A stretch of DNA of 64,000 nucleotides from Aricia agestis (GCF_905147365.1 NC_056407.1:21559980-21623979); one strand, 5' to 3'; shown: positions 1 through 11,333, counted from the stretch's first letter. Made by a program: numbers and translations. Notes: generated from the letters alone by a model not told the origin.

Positions 1-640
1 TAAATCTCGTTTGTTTCAAATAGGTTTAACATTCATCTTTTAATCGCGATTAATTAATCTTAGTTAACGTTACGTCACGCGATGATTTTTATATGTTGTT
101 ATCATCTTGGAGCCTTGTCACGTTGTTTTATTAACAAAATAGCAGGGAACAATAAATAAGCTAACCAAACGCATCTGTGAAAACTGTCATCTTAACAATT
201 TTTTCGTCTATGTTTTTCGATCTGTCATAACACTACACTGACAGGACTTGAATGTGTTTTATGAAGTTAAAACTCGAATATAAGGCGTTCAGAAGATAAA
301 AATCGGATTTTCTGTGAACGAGTTTAGTTTATGTTGGTGAAATGCAATTGAGTGTTATTTAAAACATGTTTATACGTTTAGAACCGGTTTAGTGTGCGCT
401 AAGCGCGTTTAATTTCTTTGGTGAAATCGCGCCTACTTGGAATCGTATGAAAAACCTAATATAGTACAAAAAAGTTTCTAGGGAACATACCGTATTCGAG
501 TCCAAGATTAATAATATTTATTTTAAGAAAAGTCGCAATTATAGTAAAAAATTCAATGTGATACTTGAGTTTAATAAGTTGTAATTTATGTTAAAAATCA
601 ATAAATGTCAGTAAATAATCGTAATTTTAAATGTTTTACA
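1..640. other. No gene recognised
   Basis: AT-rich sequence without a convincing reading frame, splice-bounded exon or complete repeat. It may be the inside of a hAT-like element whose right end is at 736 and whose left end would lie before the window. Confidence 0.4.
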
Positions 641-736
641 AGTTTCGGTTTCGGTTTCGGCCGAAACTAAGAGTATGGCCGAAAGTTCGGTTTCGGTTTC
701 GGTTTCGGCTGAAAAATCAGTTTCGGTCGGACACTA
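641..736. repeat. hAT-like right end with GGTTTC repeats
   Basis: Runs of GGTTTC and the complementary GGCCGAAAC motif lead to a terminus reading CGGTCGGACACTA. Such self-complementary ends rich in a hexamer are common in small non-autonomous hAT elements of insects. The matching left end is not in the window, so the element is only partly seen and its class is an inference. Confidence 0.4.
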
Positions 737-753
737 ATAGATTGTATTAACTC

Positions 754-832
754 TTAGGGAGATCGCCATGCCGATTGTATGGGCGCCGCAGACTCGATCG
801 TACAAAAAGTCTGTCGTCTGCAATCTCCCTTA
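754..832. mobile_element. Short TIR element (MITE)
   Basis: Inverted ends TTAGGGAGATCGC and GCAATCTCCCTTA bound about 79 bp. There is no coding capacity. Flanking duplication is not clear. Confidence 0.4.
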
Positions 833-915
833 TCGTAATTATCGACAATTAAAATTGTAGTGATAATTACTCACGATTGTGCTCAACCAAGCTGAAAATA
901 GTTTTAACCAGCTAT

Positions 916-1146
916 ACTCAACCTGCGGGCCGCCGGGACTTTAAAAGTGGCACGTGTGAAGCAAAACTATTTTGAAATGCACGCCCACCGGCAATGTAGT
1001 TGCGAAAGTCGCGAAAGTGGTGAAAATTTTTCCACTTTTAATCGCTTGGAAGAACTAAAAAACGAAGAAGAATGAAAGTAAAAATTTTGATTGCGCCCCG
1101 GCATATGAGAAAAAAAGAGCGTGGCCCGTACAAAAAAGGTTGAGTA
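916..1146. mobile_element. hAT-like MITE (CTCAACCTGCGGGCC ends)
   Basis: The left end ACTCAACCTGCGGGCC is matched by GGCCCGTACAAAAAAGGTTG then AGT on the right. The sequence resembles small hAT elements whose ends carry CTCAACCTG. No clean 8-bp target duplication was found, so the exact limits are uncertain. Confidence 0.4.
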
Positions 1147-1944
1147 CCAATGGTTTAAATGATTTTAAATGAAGCAGTGTTATACATCTGCGCAACGAGC
1201 CGCAAGGCCGCACTGAAAATAGCCATAGAATGCGCGCTATGGCGATGGATGGCGTGCCCTTGAGCTTCTTTCATAAACAAACATACTGACAGTAAATCTA
1301 CTTGTAATTTGTATAATGCTCGGGCCACATTAACGAGAAATGTCATTAATTATTGCGATAATGGACGTTAACCGTGTAGTTTAAATATAGCCACAACTTA
1401 ACGCGATAATTTGACAACGGCGTTAACATTGCCGTTAGGCGATAGCTCAAGTGGCGGTACATCAAAGAGATTAACGCGAGAATTAATGCGATGAAGCGGC
1501 CACACTACGTATCGTCAGTGTGCGTTGAGTCGCGCATCACACATATTAGCTTTAAATAAGACGTGTTTGCCTTTAAATAGCACGTTTTTGTTTTTGTATC
1601 ATCCATTTTTATCATCCACATTCCTGTGCATTAGTATCATCACCACCTTCTTTTTCTTTGTTTTCTTTTTTTCTTCATTTGGTTAAGATTCAATAAATTC
1701 AAATAGGAAAAATTTACACTCATCAAATACAGAACTCTGTCAACGTCCATCTTACAAGTATAATCAATGCTATTTTTATCGCCAATAATGGGCATTAACA
1801 TTGACTGTTCAAGTGTAGCCACCCACTTTAACGTTTTAAAATTATCACTTATAATACCACAAGAGCTTCAAAATTATCGGATATTTCCCGATAGGTTCGT
1901 TGCAAACAAATGAAGGATTCAAGTTTTTCAGGTTAAAAAATCAC
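1147..1944. other. No gene recognised
   Basis: Several TTAACG motifs and a purine/pyrimidine-biased stretch near 1640-1680 are present. Nothing supports a gene or a bounded transposon. Confidence 0.4.
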
Positions 1945-2107
1945 GAAATGGGGTTGGAATTTATCAAAATCCTTTCTTAGCGGATGCCTTCGTCATAACA
2001 TCTACCTGTATGCAAAATTTCAGCCCAATCCGTCCAGTGGTTTGGGCTGCGCGTTGATAGATCACTATGTCAATCAGTCAGTCACCTTTCAGTTTTATAT
2101 ATATAGA
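1945..2107 (-). mobile_element. Helitron-like repeat, family G, 3'-truncated
   Basis: On the minus strand it starts TCTATATATATAAAACTG and continues with a GACTGACTGAC motif, ATCTATCAACGC and GGATTTTGATAAATTCC. The same text occurs at 13857, 15979, 18679 and 26263. The 3' hairpin end seen in the other copies is missing here. Confidence 0.6.
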
Positions 2108-2311
2108 CTTACGTAATATTATATTCCTACTTTGATATTTTAATACAGTCTCATCTAATCCAGCTGACATCCCTAGTGGAATCCCTAAAGGATTTTCCCA
2201 AGAAAAAAAGAGTCTATATTGTTTTATACAGCTCGACAAGGGTTTAAAAGTCATTTTCGACAGTTCTCCTTTACCAGCAGCGCTCCCGCCCACATTCATA
2301 TAATTAATTTA

Positions 2312-2532
2312 CTAGCTATTTGACCGAGCTTTGCTCGGTATTCGATAAAACACGAAAAAAATTACATTTTCTAAAAATGATTCCTAGCTAGATCGATTTA
2401 TCGCCCCCGAAACCCCCTATATACTAAATTTCATGAAAATCGTTGGAGCCGATCCCGAGATTCCAATTATATATATACATTAAATATATAAGATTATATA
2501 TATAAGACATTATATATATATATATATATAAG
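2312..2532 (-). mobile_element. Helitron-like repeat, family D, with (TA)n
   Basis: It begins CTAGCTATTTGACCGAGCTT, with the palindrome CCGAGCTTTGCTCGG typical of a Helitron 3' hairpin read in reverse, and ends in AT-rich (TA)n. Copies lie at 54487-54608 and, interrupted, at 55427-55533 plus 56860-57000. This copy keeps the uninterrupted text ACTAAATTTCATG at about 2424-2436, which serves as an empty site for the Helitron at 55534. Confidence 0.6.
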
Positions 2533-3604
2533 ATAAATTATAAAGCCTTGTACTTTTCTTATTTTGGCGGGAATATGGACGTAAATTCTTTTGTTAATAC
2601 AGTATACTTGCAATAACGACATGATACTCCAACGTGATTGGCGTCGCTAAATTCTGGTTCTTGGAGACTGGTATTTTGAAAACTTGCGGTACCTGTACCG
2701 AACAACTTTATACACAAATAATTTATTTTCATATTTTTTTACGAACATTCTATATTAAGGTGGTTATTATAAGCTATGTATTTTATTATAAATCTCTTAA
2801 CACGTCGTTAGTCAAAAACTGTGAAAATCTTTATTTTGCCCTAATTTGGTAAAAAAAACGGTAGTCTTTGTGTGTCTGAACTCTGAAATCGAGCGAAGTA
2901 TTAAAGGGTACTTTAGTGCTTAGGACAGGTAACAGGTTATCTTAAATGTTCAGTTGCTCAAGCAAAAACTGCATACTGCATTATTGCAACACAGTCGGTC
3001 TAGTCATAGTCCAGAGGAATATACAACTGTTTAATACGTCTGGGACCAACAGCTATATCCTAAGAAAGTTTTTCTCAAAAGTACGAACATCTGTTTAATA
3101 TAAATTACCTCCTTGGCTATCATCTGGGATCGAACTAAGAACTTACACCCCCACAACACCATGAACATTGAAACAGTCAACTAACATGATAGAGTAGACC
3201 ACTAAAGACATATTAATGTATATTATTTTACTATATTATATAAGTAACACGCAAAAGCAAATTGTACGATTTTCGAGGATTTACCATTTATCAAGTGGTA
3301 TGTACCTGTGTGTTTAAAATATGGCTATTAGAGTTATAACTTATAATACATTAATTATTATTATCAAAACAAATTAACAATTTTTGTTGCTTCTCAGCAT
3401 AAAATTCTAGTTTAAAATCAAAACCGGTCGATCCACATCAAACGTAACATTAAACTGGGATTTCTAGAAATTTACATAATTTCCTGTTCGCTTTTAGAAA
3501 AAAATGCGAATATTCATGGTTATCAAAATGGTTTCAATTAATATACAAATTTTAACAACAAATAAGTAATTTAAACACAATCTAAGTATATAATCTATAC
3601 TATA
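2533..3604. other. No gene recognised
   Basis: About 1 kb of AT-rich unique-looking sequence. No reading frame with a recognisable motif, no terminal inverted repeats and no tRNA-like element were seen. Confidence 0.4.
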
Positions 3605-4195
3605 TCTATACTAATATTATAAATGCGAAAGTATCTCTGTCTGTCTGTCTGTCTGTCTCGCTTTCACGCCAAAACTACTGAACCGATTGCAATGAAATTT
3701 TGTACACAGTTATTCTAGAGTCTGAGAAAGGACATAGGCTACATTTTGATGTGGGAAAATATCTTATTTCCATGAAACATATCGATGAAAATGAATTCGC
3801 ATTGCGCGTGGCCAGCGCTCAACCCGGGGGTCCTGGGTTCGAGTCCCGCAGGCGGAACAAAAAGTTTTCAATGTTCCTGGGTCTTGGATGTGTATTAAAA
3901 TAAAATTTCAAAAATCTTAAACATATTTTATGTATAATACTAGCTGTTGCCCGCGACTTCGTCCGCGTGGAATTTAGTTTATAGCGCGCGGTGTCAACAA
4001 AATTTGTGTCAAATTTAAAAACTTTTTAAAACCCTGGTAAGTGCTTCCGGTGTAGCGCGGCCCTTAATTAATCAAAATACCCAAAAACAGCTATGCAGTG
4101 TGCACATAATCTATACTAATATTATAAATGCGAAAGTATCTCTGTCTGTCTGTCTGTCTGTCAGTCTCGCTTTCACGCCAAACGCCAAAAGTATC

Positions 4196-4241
<46 letters not shown>

Positions 4242-4824
4242 AGTCTCGCTTTCACGCCAAACGCCAAAACTTCCGAACCGATTGTAATGAAATTTTGTAT
4301 ACAGATAGTCTAAAGCCTGAGAAAGGACATAGGCTACTTTTTTACTGGAAAAAAGGGTTGTAAGGGGGTGAAAATGCGTAAATTTGTTCAAATTAAGTTA
4401 GTTCCAACAATTCATAATAGATGGCGCCGTGCGTCTTCTACATCGCGCTGACGCTTGCTCAAAAGTCTTTCTATAAGACGTGGTATCATCTTTTTAAGTT
4501 TCGATTTTTTTCGATTGTTATATCTATTCTACGGTATTAAATAACTCAGTACTTTATCTGTGCAGTGACGTAACCTTAAATCTATCAATGATAAATAGTT
4601 TATGGGTAAAGTTGTGTAATTGGAGGGCTAAATAAGCTTTAAAATTTGGCATAAAATATAAAGTTTAATATAAAAAAATGAAATACTTATTGTGTGCACA
4701 CTGCACAGCTGTATTGATTTAAGGGGTACCAGGGTTTTTTTATAAAAGCTTTTGACACCAATTTTGTTGACATCGCGCGCTATAAACTGAAGTCCACGCG
4801 GACGAAGTCGCGGGCAACAGCTAG
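3605..4824 (+). mobile_element. Composite Helitron-like element, copy C
   Basis: Three modules are fused. 3605-3939 begins TCTATACTAATATTATAA, has (GTCT)n and carries a tRNA-like tail with the B box GGTTCGAGTCC at 3836-3846. 3940-4109 is an inverted Helitron 3' end (CTAGCTGTTGCCCGCGACTT). 4110-4824 is a second Helitron with its own TC start and the 3' end GGGCAACAGCTAG. The copies at 24537 and 39596 are longer: this one lacks about 430 bp of linker and one arm of the GGCCGCGCTACACCGG palindrome. No transposase is encoded; the frames seen are SVCLSVC translations of the microsatellite. Confidence 0.7.
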
Positions 4825-4849
4825 TATTATATAAAACTCAAAGTTGACT

Positions 4850-5188
4850 GACTCCTTCATCAGATCACCACTTTTGTGAATATAATACCAAATTGGGATG
4901 ATACCAAAAGAAAAATTTTGAAAATTGGTTAACAAACGGCGGAGTAATCGTTGAATATAAGAAAACGAACATAACACCTCCCCCATTTTGAAAGTCGGTT
5001 AAAATTGTAGCCTATGTGTTATTCTGATGTATAAGCTATATTATTGTAAAGTTTCATTAAAATCCGTTCAGTAGTTTTTGCGTGAAAGAGTAACAAACAT
5101 CCATACATCCACACATCCACACATCCATACAATATACATCCATACATCCATATATCCAAACAAACTTTCGCCTTTATAATATTATATG
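4850..5188 (-). mobile_element. Helitron-like repeat, family C
   Basis: Reads on the minus strand from TATAATATTATAAAGGCG through a GGATGTATGGATGT microsatellite, CTACTGAACGGATTTTAATG and AACCGACTTTCAAAATGGGG. It is the inverted counterpart of the copy at 5812-6170. A fragment of family G (ATAAAACTCAAAGTTGACTG) directly precedes it. Confidence 0.6.
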
Positions 5189-5319
5189 AATATATATAGT
5201 AGGAAGTAGGATTAACATACTGAGGGGGTGAGCACTTGAGCAGGTATTTGAGAATAACTTAGCTTAGAAGATTGTTAAGTAGCCGCAGTGCCGCACTCAG
5301 AGATATTTGATGAAAATGA

Positions 5320-5425
5320 AAAAAAATCGGCCAAGTGCGAGTCAGACTCGCGCACGAAGGGTTCCGTACCATTATAGAGCAAAATTAGGCCAAAATTGTG
5401 TTTTTTTTTTATGGGAGCCCCTCTT
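5320..5425 (-). repeat. Fragment of the GGTTCCGTA...TTGGCC repeat
   Basis: Contains ATCGGCCAAGTGCGAGTC, GGGTTCCGTACC and ATGGGAGCCCC in the order expected for the 3' portion of this abundant lepidopteran repeat. The rest of the element is absent. Confidence 0.6.
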
Positions 5426-5629
5426 AATTTTTTATTTTATTTTAATATTATATATATTAAATAATTTAAGTACACATATAACTTAGGACTTCGAAAAAAT
5501 TCAAGTACATAATTCTGTTGCTATTATTGATATACTTAGAACAAAAAGGCCAAAAAATCAAGTTTGTTGTATATAATATTAATTTTATTATTTTGTTTTT
5601 GTTTTTGCTGTTATAGCGGCAACATAATA

Positions 5630-5808
5630 ATAATTAATCTACATATAACACACGACCTGTGTGCCAAATCTCATAACGTTAGGACAATTGGAAGTGGCCT
5701 AGAGGTTTTGATTACCGGTCAGTGAGTGAATGCCAAAATTAGCTATTTTCACAAGGAGATATTTCAGGATCTACCGAAGCTATATCTATTAAATTTGGTA
5801 TACTGCCT
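5630..5808 (+). repeat. Interspersed repeat, family F
   Basis: Shares CTACATATAACACACGA, GTGTGCCAAAT, GGACAATTGGAAGTGGCCTA and ACCGGTCAGTGAGTGA with 51205-51540. No coding capacity; class unknown. Confidence 0.5.
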
Positions 5809-5811
5809 TAG

Positions 5812-6170
5812 TCCTACTAATATTATAAAGGCGAAAGTTTGTTTGGATGTATGGATGTGTGGATGTTTGTTACTCTTTCACGCAAAAACTACTGAACGGA
5901 TTTTAATGAAACTTTACAATAATATAGCTTATACATCAGAATAACACATAGGCTACAATTTTAACCGACTTTCAAAATGGGGGAGGTGTTATGTTCGTTT
6001 TCTTATATTCAACGATTACTCCGCCGTTTGTTAACCGATTTTCAAAATTTTTCTTTTGGTATCATCCCAATTTGGTATTATATTCACAAAAGTGGTGATC
6101 TGATGAAGGATTCATAAGTAATCGAGGGAACTCCTCAAAACTTATAGGAAAACATGTGGTGACTTCGAAT
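5812..6170 (+). mobile_element. Helitron-like repeat, family C
   Basis: Starts TCCTACTAATATTATAAAGG and carries the GGATGTATGGATGT microsatellite, as in the copies inside 60000-61600. It passes through AACCGACTTTCAAAATGGGG and loses similarity near 6170. No 3' CTAG end is visible. Confidence 0.65.
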
Positions 6171-6857
6171 ATTTACAGAATAAACTTAATATACTATAAA
6201 ACAATGAGAAATACCTATATACAAATTTTAAGAACTAAACGCTTCAATTACACTAAAATCACGATATCGGCAGAGAGAAATCCGTCACACGTCCACATAG
6301 CACCGCGCCTCAGCGATCACTGTCGGTTTTCATGCGAGAGAGAGAGATGTGAAATGTTCACTCAGAAGCGTGGATACATTTTTCGTTTGTTAGAGGAAAA
6401 ATAAATATTGTGGGAAATCTAGATGTCAGCCGAAAATTAAATCGGGCAATGTTTGGATTTTTGTAAAAGGTATTAAATAACAATTTTTTAAAGCATAGAT
6501 TGTATTATTACTTTAGTTAGAACTGTTTAAAGTTCCCGAAAGATGTGACTTTGGTATTTTTTTTTCATCCAAATCGGACAAGCTTTTCCAAATATAATCA
6601 AAAATCACATATTTTTTTTTGTGCCAATCAATGAAATACATACGTCTAGAAAACTGCACAAAGATGTCAAATTGGCAGCTGTCTGCGCCTTATGGTCAAT
6701 TATTGGTCACCTATGGCCGTTGAACCGGTCTTGTGATATTATTATATTCTTACATAAAATACGTTTCTGGAATATTGACTATGAAGCAATAATAAATTAC
6801 TTATTGCAAATTTGTCATATTATAGGCCTACATCCCTACATCTAATATTATATTATA
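6171..6857. other. No gene recognised
   Basis: AT-rich sequence with a short (GA)n run near 6335. The frames of 74-82 codons lack recognisable motifs and splice context. Confidence 0.4.
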
Positions 6858-7116
6858 CAGGGTGTAACAAAAATAAGTGATAATACTTTAGGGTGTGTAC
6901 GTGTTCCTTGTATAGAGTTCACTGTGAAAGTAGCAGCGCTGAAAGACCAACATTTTTTTTCACTTTTGTATGGGGAAACTCGTGACTCTCGGACCCTTGC
7001 CCATACAAAAGTGAAAAAAAAATTTCGTCTTTCAGAGCTGCTACTTTCACAGTGAACTCTCTACAAGGAACACGCACACACCCTAAAGTATTATCACTTA
7101 TTTTTGTTACACACTG
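6858..7116. mobile_element. Long-TIR MITE (CAGGGTGTAACAAAAATAAG)
   Basis: Inverted arms of about 110 bp run from CAGGGTGTAACAAAAATAAG to the mirrored right end, separated by a short loop near 6985. TATA lies directly outside both ends (6854-6857, 7117-7120), consistent with a TA-type target duplication as in mariner-related MITEs. Degraded copies lie at 39322 and at 43079/43893. Confidence 0.8.
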
Positions 7117-7126
7117 TATAAAATTA

Positions 7127-7485
7127 TCGTGTCCACAGTGTTTGTGCGCGTAGTCGCGAACTCCTCGACTAGGGCGCAACCGATTTTCATAAAATTTTGT
7201 ATCATGTACCATTGTACATTTACCTTGGTACATTTACCAAGGAAATTGATTCCTATGCAGTTGACGGACCTACGTCATTTGGCCGGAATATGTCATTTCA
7301 ATGTAAGTTGTGATCTGTCGGCTGGGTATGACATCAAGCGACCAAATTACTTTGGTCTGCCATCTGCATAGGAATCAACTTCTCTGATAGTAATTCATTA
7401 GGCCTGAGAATAGTTTTTTTTTTAACTTTTTATATTGATACGAGAAATAATTTATATGGCAAAACAACGTTGCCGGGTCAGCTAG
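7127..7485 (+). mobile_element. Helitron-like repeat, family H, interrupted
   Basis: Opens with GTGTTTGTGCGCGTAGTCGC and closes with GTTGCCGGGTCAGCTAG followed by T, a CTAG-type 3' end. A MITE (7241-7383) sits in the middle. Confidence 0.5.
7241..7383 (+). mobile_element. TIR MITE, first of an inverted pair
   Basis: Ends are GGAAATTGATTCCTATGCAG and CTGCATAGGAATCAACTTC. An inverted relative lies at 7621-7768. There is no coding sequence. Confidence 0.65.
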
Positions 7486-7620
7486 TAATATATAAATAAT
7501 GAATATTTATTTCGTTTCAAGACTTTAGAGAATGCAATACTAGCTGCACTATTAGCAATGCAATACTAGCTACAGCTGTTGAGAATGAATATAGAGGTAA
7601 GCAGCTACAATCTACATCTA

Positions 7621-7768
7621 TCAGAGAAGTTGATTCCTAGGCAGATGGGGGACCTACATAGTTTGGTCGAGTTACATCAAACCCAGCGGACAGATCACAG
7701 CTAACATTGAATTGACATGATCCGACCAAATGACGTTGGTCTGTCAACTGCCTAGGAATCAATTTCCT
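7621..7768 (-). mobile_element. TIR MITE, second of an inverted pair
   Basis: Ends are TCAGAGAAGTTGATTCCTAG and CTAGGAATCAATTTCC. It is the inverse orientation of 7241-7383, with both copies internally self-complementary. Confidence 0.65.
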
Positions 7769-7859
7769 CGATGGTACATATTCCTACTACAGAACGGCAA
7801 AGAGTTAGTTACCTGCTTTGCACTTTGTATGACTCAGCAGTCAGCACTCACACAGCTGA

Positions 7860-8301
7860 TTTTTAGGGTTCCGTACCCAAAGGGTAAAAACGGGACCCTA
7901 TTACTAAGACTTCAATGTCTGTCTGTCCGTCTGTCTGTCTCCATGGAGACTCTCTAGCTATCACCGTTCTTGAGATACAGCATGCTGTATCTCAAGAACG
8001 GTGATAGCTAGAGAGTCGAAATTTTCACAGATTCAATTTCAACAAGAAACGTGATTTTTTTATAATTTTTTGCTCGGTATCAATAATAATAATCATGATG
8101 ACAACAGGTATCCACCTGAAATGTTCACAAGATAATTTATAGTTTTATTTAAGTATACTTTAATAATAATTTACTTATAATAAAATTAATAATTAAGGGG
8201 GGCTCCCATAAAAAAAAAACCTTTTTTTCCTATTTTTTCTCTATAGTGGTATGGAACCCTTGGTGCGCGAGTTCAAATCGCACATGGCCGATTTTTTTTT
8301 T
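7860..8301 (+). repeat. GGTTCCGTA...TTGGCC repeat, near-complete copy
   Basis: Begins TTTTAGGGTTCCGTACCC, has AACGGGACCCTATTACTAAG and a (GTCT)n run, then a CTCCCATAAAA box, and ends in ACATGGCCGATTTTT. The same architecture is seen at 28797-29135 plus 35690-35797 and in fragments elsewhere. There is no reading frame. An unusual perfect 70-bp palindrome occupies 7948-8017. Confidence 0.7.
7948..8017. repeat. Perfect 70-bp palindrome
   Basis: A 33-base arm starting GACTCTCTAGCTATCACCG is followed by CATG and then its exact reverse complement. The related copy at 28797 has only one arm equivalent (CTGTATCTCAAGAAC), so the inverted duplication arose in this copy. Confidence 0.85.
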
Positions 8302-8330
8302 CATAGCAATACAATACAATATGTCAAAGC

Positions 8331-8386
8331 AAAGACGTCACTTCAAAGAGCTTTGGGGGCCCGAAGCTCTTTGAATAGACGTCTTT
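8331..8386. repeat. Hairpin-forming inverted repeat
   Basis: AAAGACGTCACTTCAAAGAG pairs with CTCTTTGAATAGACGTCTTT around a GGGGGCCC centre. It is probably a small MITE or a MITE remnant. Confidence 0.5.
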
Positions 8387-8544
8387 CCTAAATACGAAAA
8401 TAGCCCCAAATTGGCGCTATTTTGGTATTTAGGGCATAATATTTACAGACGCGATCGCATCTTGGTATAGATGGCATAAGTCTTTGTCGTGCTAACTGCC
8501 ATATTTTTGAAATCAATAAAGAAGCTTATAGCTAAAGGTGGCGC

Positions 8545-8697
8545 GACGAACTAGATGCGTTTGATAAAGAGTGGCCAACAACATGTTTGATAAAGAGTGG
8601 CCAACAACATCACAGAATCGTGAACTTTGGAAGGAAAGAGGGGCCTTTGCCCAGCAGTGGGACACTGTAGGCTGATAATAATAATAACAATAGCTAA
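8545..8697 (+). repeat. LINE 3' tail
   Basis: GGGCCTTTGCCCAGCAGTGG followed by GACACTGTAGGCTGATAATA and a short (ATA)n tail is a familiar lepidopteran LINE 3' terminus. A 27-bp direct repeat (TGTTTGATAAAGAGTGGCC...) lies just upstream at about 8560-8612. Confidence 0.5.
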
Positions 8698-9236
8698 TTC
8701 AAAATACCACGAGCTCGTCGTTATATACTTGCAAGTTGCGGCTATTAAGTATAACACGAAGACAATAAAATACCTATTTAATTGATCCATAAAATATGTA
8801 TAAATCTAATTAATGTTAACTCTAATTTGTTAACACATTACACAACCTAATAATATAGGGAAAATTAGCATAATCGTTTATTTCCAGGTAATTAGTATAG
8901 AGGTGTTGATAGATTTAATAATTTCATCAAATTAATAAGAATGCCTTGATAGGTATATACTTATATATGTTTAACTTTAACCTTAACTTTGACCACATAA
9001 TTTGACAGATGACAGCTGGGCCGACAAGGCCCTAAACTCTGGAAGAAGCATGTCACGTGAGACAAATCTTATTATTTACGTTGATAAGAGAGTATACATA
9101 ATGATAATGGAGCTGTGGAAATTGAGAATATAAAAGGTTATTTTAATACATCATAGGAAATTTTGGTACGTCGTTTAAACGAACTCGTAAGTGGAAAAAT
9201 TTTACTATTATAATCTACATACATCGTGAATCACAC
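8698..9236. other. No gene recognised
   Basis: AT-rich sequence; nothing beyond short homopolymers was seen. Confidence 0.4.
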
Positions 9237-9402
9237 TAAGGCCGGTATAAAATATAGTCAGTACTCAAGATGCATCTCGGTCTCAAGACGTGATTCGGCT
9301 CTATGTTTGGTCCAAATTTTGACAGCCAACCAATCACAGAGCCTGAACCGTGTCTTGAGACCGAGATGCATCTTGAGTACTGGCTATTTATACCGGCCTT
9401 AA
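9237..9402. mobile_element. TIR MITE (AAGGCCGGTATAAA ends)
   Basis: Arms of about 55 bp: AAGGCCGGTATAAAATATAG with the inner segment TACTCAAGATGCATCTCGG and its inverted partner on the right. TA outside both ends suggests a TA target. Confidence 0.75.
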
Positions 9403-9547
9403 TAACTTAACTCCAAGCTTGAAATAACATTGTAACTTAAATATTTAGGGTATGTGTCTAAAGAATAGTGATTTTATTAATTCGGGAAAAATGAAAATAC
9501 AAGATTTACATACTAACTGGCAGCAGTGCCGAATTTAATACTATAAA

Positions 9548-9597
9548 TAATAATAAGACAGACAGACACACTTTCGCATTTATAATATTAGTATGGA
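9548..9597 (-). repeat. Helitron 5' end fragment
   Basis: Minus strand TCCATACTAATATTATAAAT followed by GCGAAAGTG and the (GTCT)n start. Only the first 50 bp of the family are present. Confidence 0.6.
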
Positions 9598-9862
9598 TGC
9601 ATTAACTTAAACAATATTTAAACAAATTAAATTGTTTTTGCGTATGTTCACGGTCTATTTGCACAGTTTCGGTTACTATCTTGCACGTGAGGTCAAGGGT
9701 TCCCGCTACATTTGAATATGGAATAATAAATTTCCTTATAAACAAATACTGTATATCCACTGTCCATATTGTCATAGTTGGTCTGATCTACAGCTTGTCA
9801 AGAAAGAGTCTAGAACTAAAAGTTTTTATATATAGGAATTATATTAAACTACTTGTCAACAC

Positions 9863-10051
9863 TATACTGTACTCGGCGAAACATGGCGGTAGCGGTCATT
9901 GACTCCCTGTCAAAAACTTGTCATTTTCTATACGAAGCCGCGATTGACAACATCTGACACTTCATTGTCAATCGCGGCTTATATAGAAAATGCCAAGTTT
10001 TTGACAGGGAGTCAATGACCGCTACCGCCATGTTTCGCCGAGCACAGTATA
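9863..10051. mobile_element. Palindromic MITE (ACTGTACTCGGCGAAACATG)
   Basis: Two arms of about 88 bp, nearly identical when inverted, flank a loop near 9955. The ends read TATACTGT and ACAGTATA. A hAT element has inserted at its right border (duplication 10046-10053). Confidence 0.8.
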
Positions 10052-10053
10052 TT

Positions 10054-11333
10054 TAGGGAATGTTATTATTCGACAAATTTACTATTCGAATAATTCGAAT
10101 ATTTTAAAAAACTTTTCGAATAATTCGAATATTATTCGAATAATTAAAAAATATTGAAAAATGCTGAAAACTCTGAATAAAAGTAACAAAAAGCTTCGTA
10201 CAGCCATATACAACCTATTTTGTTAATACTATAAAATAAGCAATTCTTATTTTTACTTTTATCAACATAAATCTTTATATATGACGTAGTTAATTTTTAT
10301 TGTGAAAGACTTAAAAAATGTATATTTTAAGGTTGTAACCTTAAAATATACATTTTAAGGTTACAGCCTTAAAATATACATTTCTGGGCAATAAAAGAAA
10401 GGCTGTAAAGTGTAAACCGTTTTCGATCGTAGCACCTTTTACTTTTCTCATGTGATTATGCTTAAGTCCTGCTAGGCAGCAGTTGAGAGTAAATAATAAT
10501 ATGATATTCGACGTTATGATAACTGTTCAATAATACTAAGCCAGCTTACCCGTCTTTTTTAAATTTTCGATCCACGTTCACCTAGTTCACCTAGACGGCT
10601 TCTCCTGTGTCAATGTGGCTCGAAATTTTAAAAAAGGGCCACTAAAAACCAACATCACAACAAAGAAAAAAAATTGCAACGAAGCCCTGGGGGAGGGTGA
10701 AACAATCCTAGACCTGGTGAATTTAGTATCTTGAAGTTTGATAACACAAATAACATGATATTAAGGAGCCGTCGACATTTTTTGATACTGTACTAACTGT
10801 TTCAATTATAAGTCGAGGACTGCCGTGGTAAAGCTATTGAATAGCAAATTTTTATCAACTTGTCGAATAGATCACATTGCGAGCTTTAAGCCAGAAAGGC
10901 ATTTAAAAAAATATCTTTTATATTTTAACTACATATTTTAAAAATCTCAATATTGCACTTACATTTATTACCTTCTTAAAAAACGAGTTTGTTTTATATA
11001 CACCCTTCTGGCGTAATGAACATGAACAAAAATGAACTAAAAACATGGTCAACGGCGACGATGAATGGTCGTTTACTCACTAGTTAGACGAAAAACAGAT
11101 TTATATAAATCATTAAAGATGTAGAATATTCATAAATAATATCATTTTTCTGAAATAAACTTTATTATGTTCTTATTCCATGTTAATTTTATGTTTGATA
11201 GCATTTTAAACAAAAATAAAAAAATATTTTTAGTATTCGAATTATTCGAAAAATAATTTGGCGAATATTAGAATAATAAAATCGTGAATATTCGAATAAA
11301 ACGAGTATTCGAATATTCGAATAACATACCCTA
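10054..11333. mobile_element. Non-autonomous hAT element
   Basis: Ends TAGGGAATGTTATTATTCG and CGAATAACATACCCTA are inverted and are followed inwards by repeated TTCGAATAATTCGAAT. An exact 8-bp duplication AGTATATT flanks it (10046-10053 and 11334-11341), as the hAT superfamily makes. The interior has no transposase frame; 10318-10383 holds three copies of AAAATATACATTT with inverted AAGGTTGTAACCTT segments. Confidence 0.85.

Noticed and set aside
4100..4391. Overlapping frames of 61-87 codons with SVCLSVC or TDRQTDRQ runs
   Set aside because: They are translations of the (GTCT)n microsatellite at the start of Helitron-like repeats; the same applies near 25545, 40033, 52563 and 56750.
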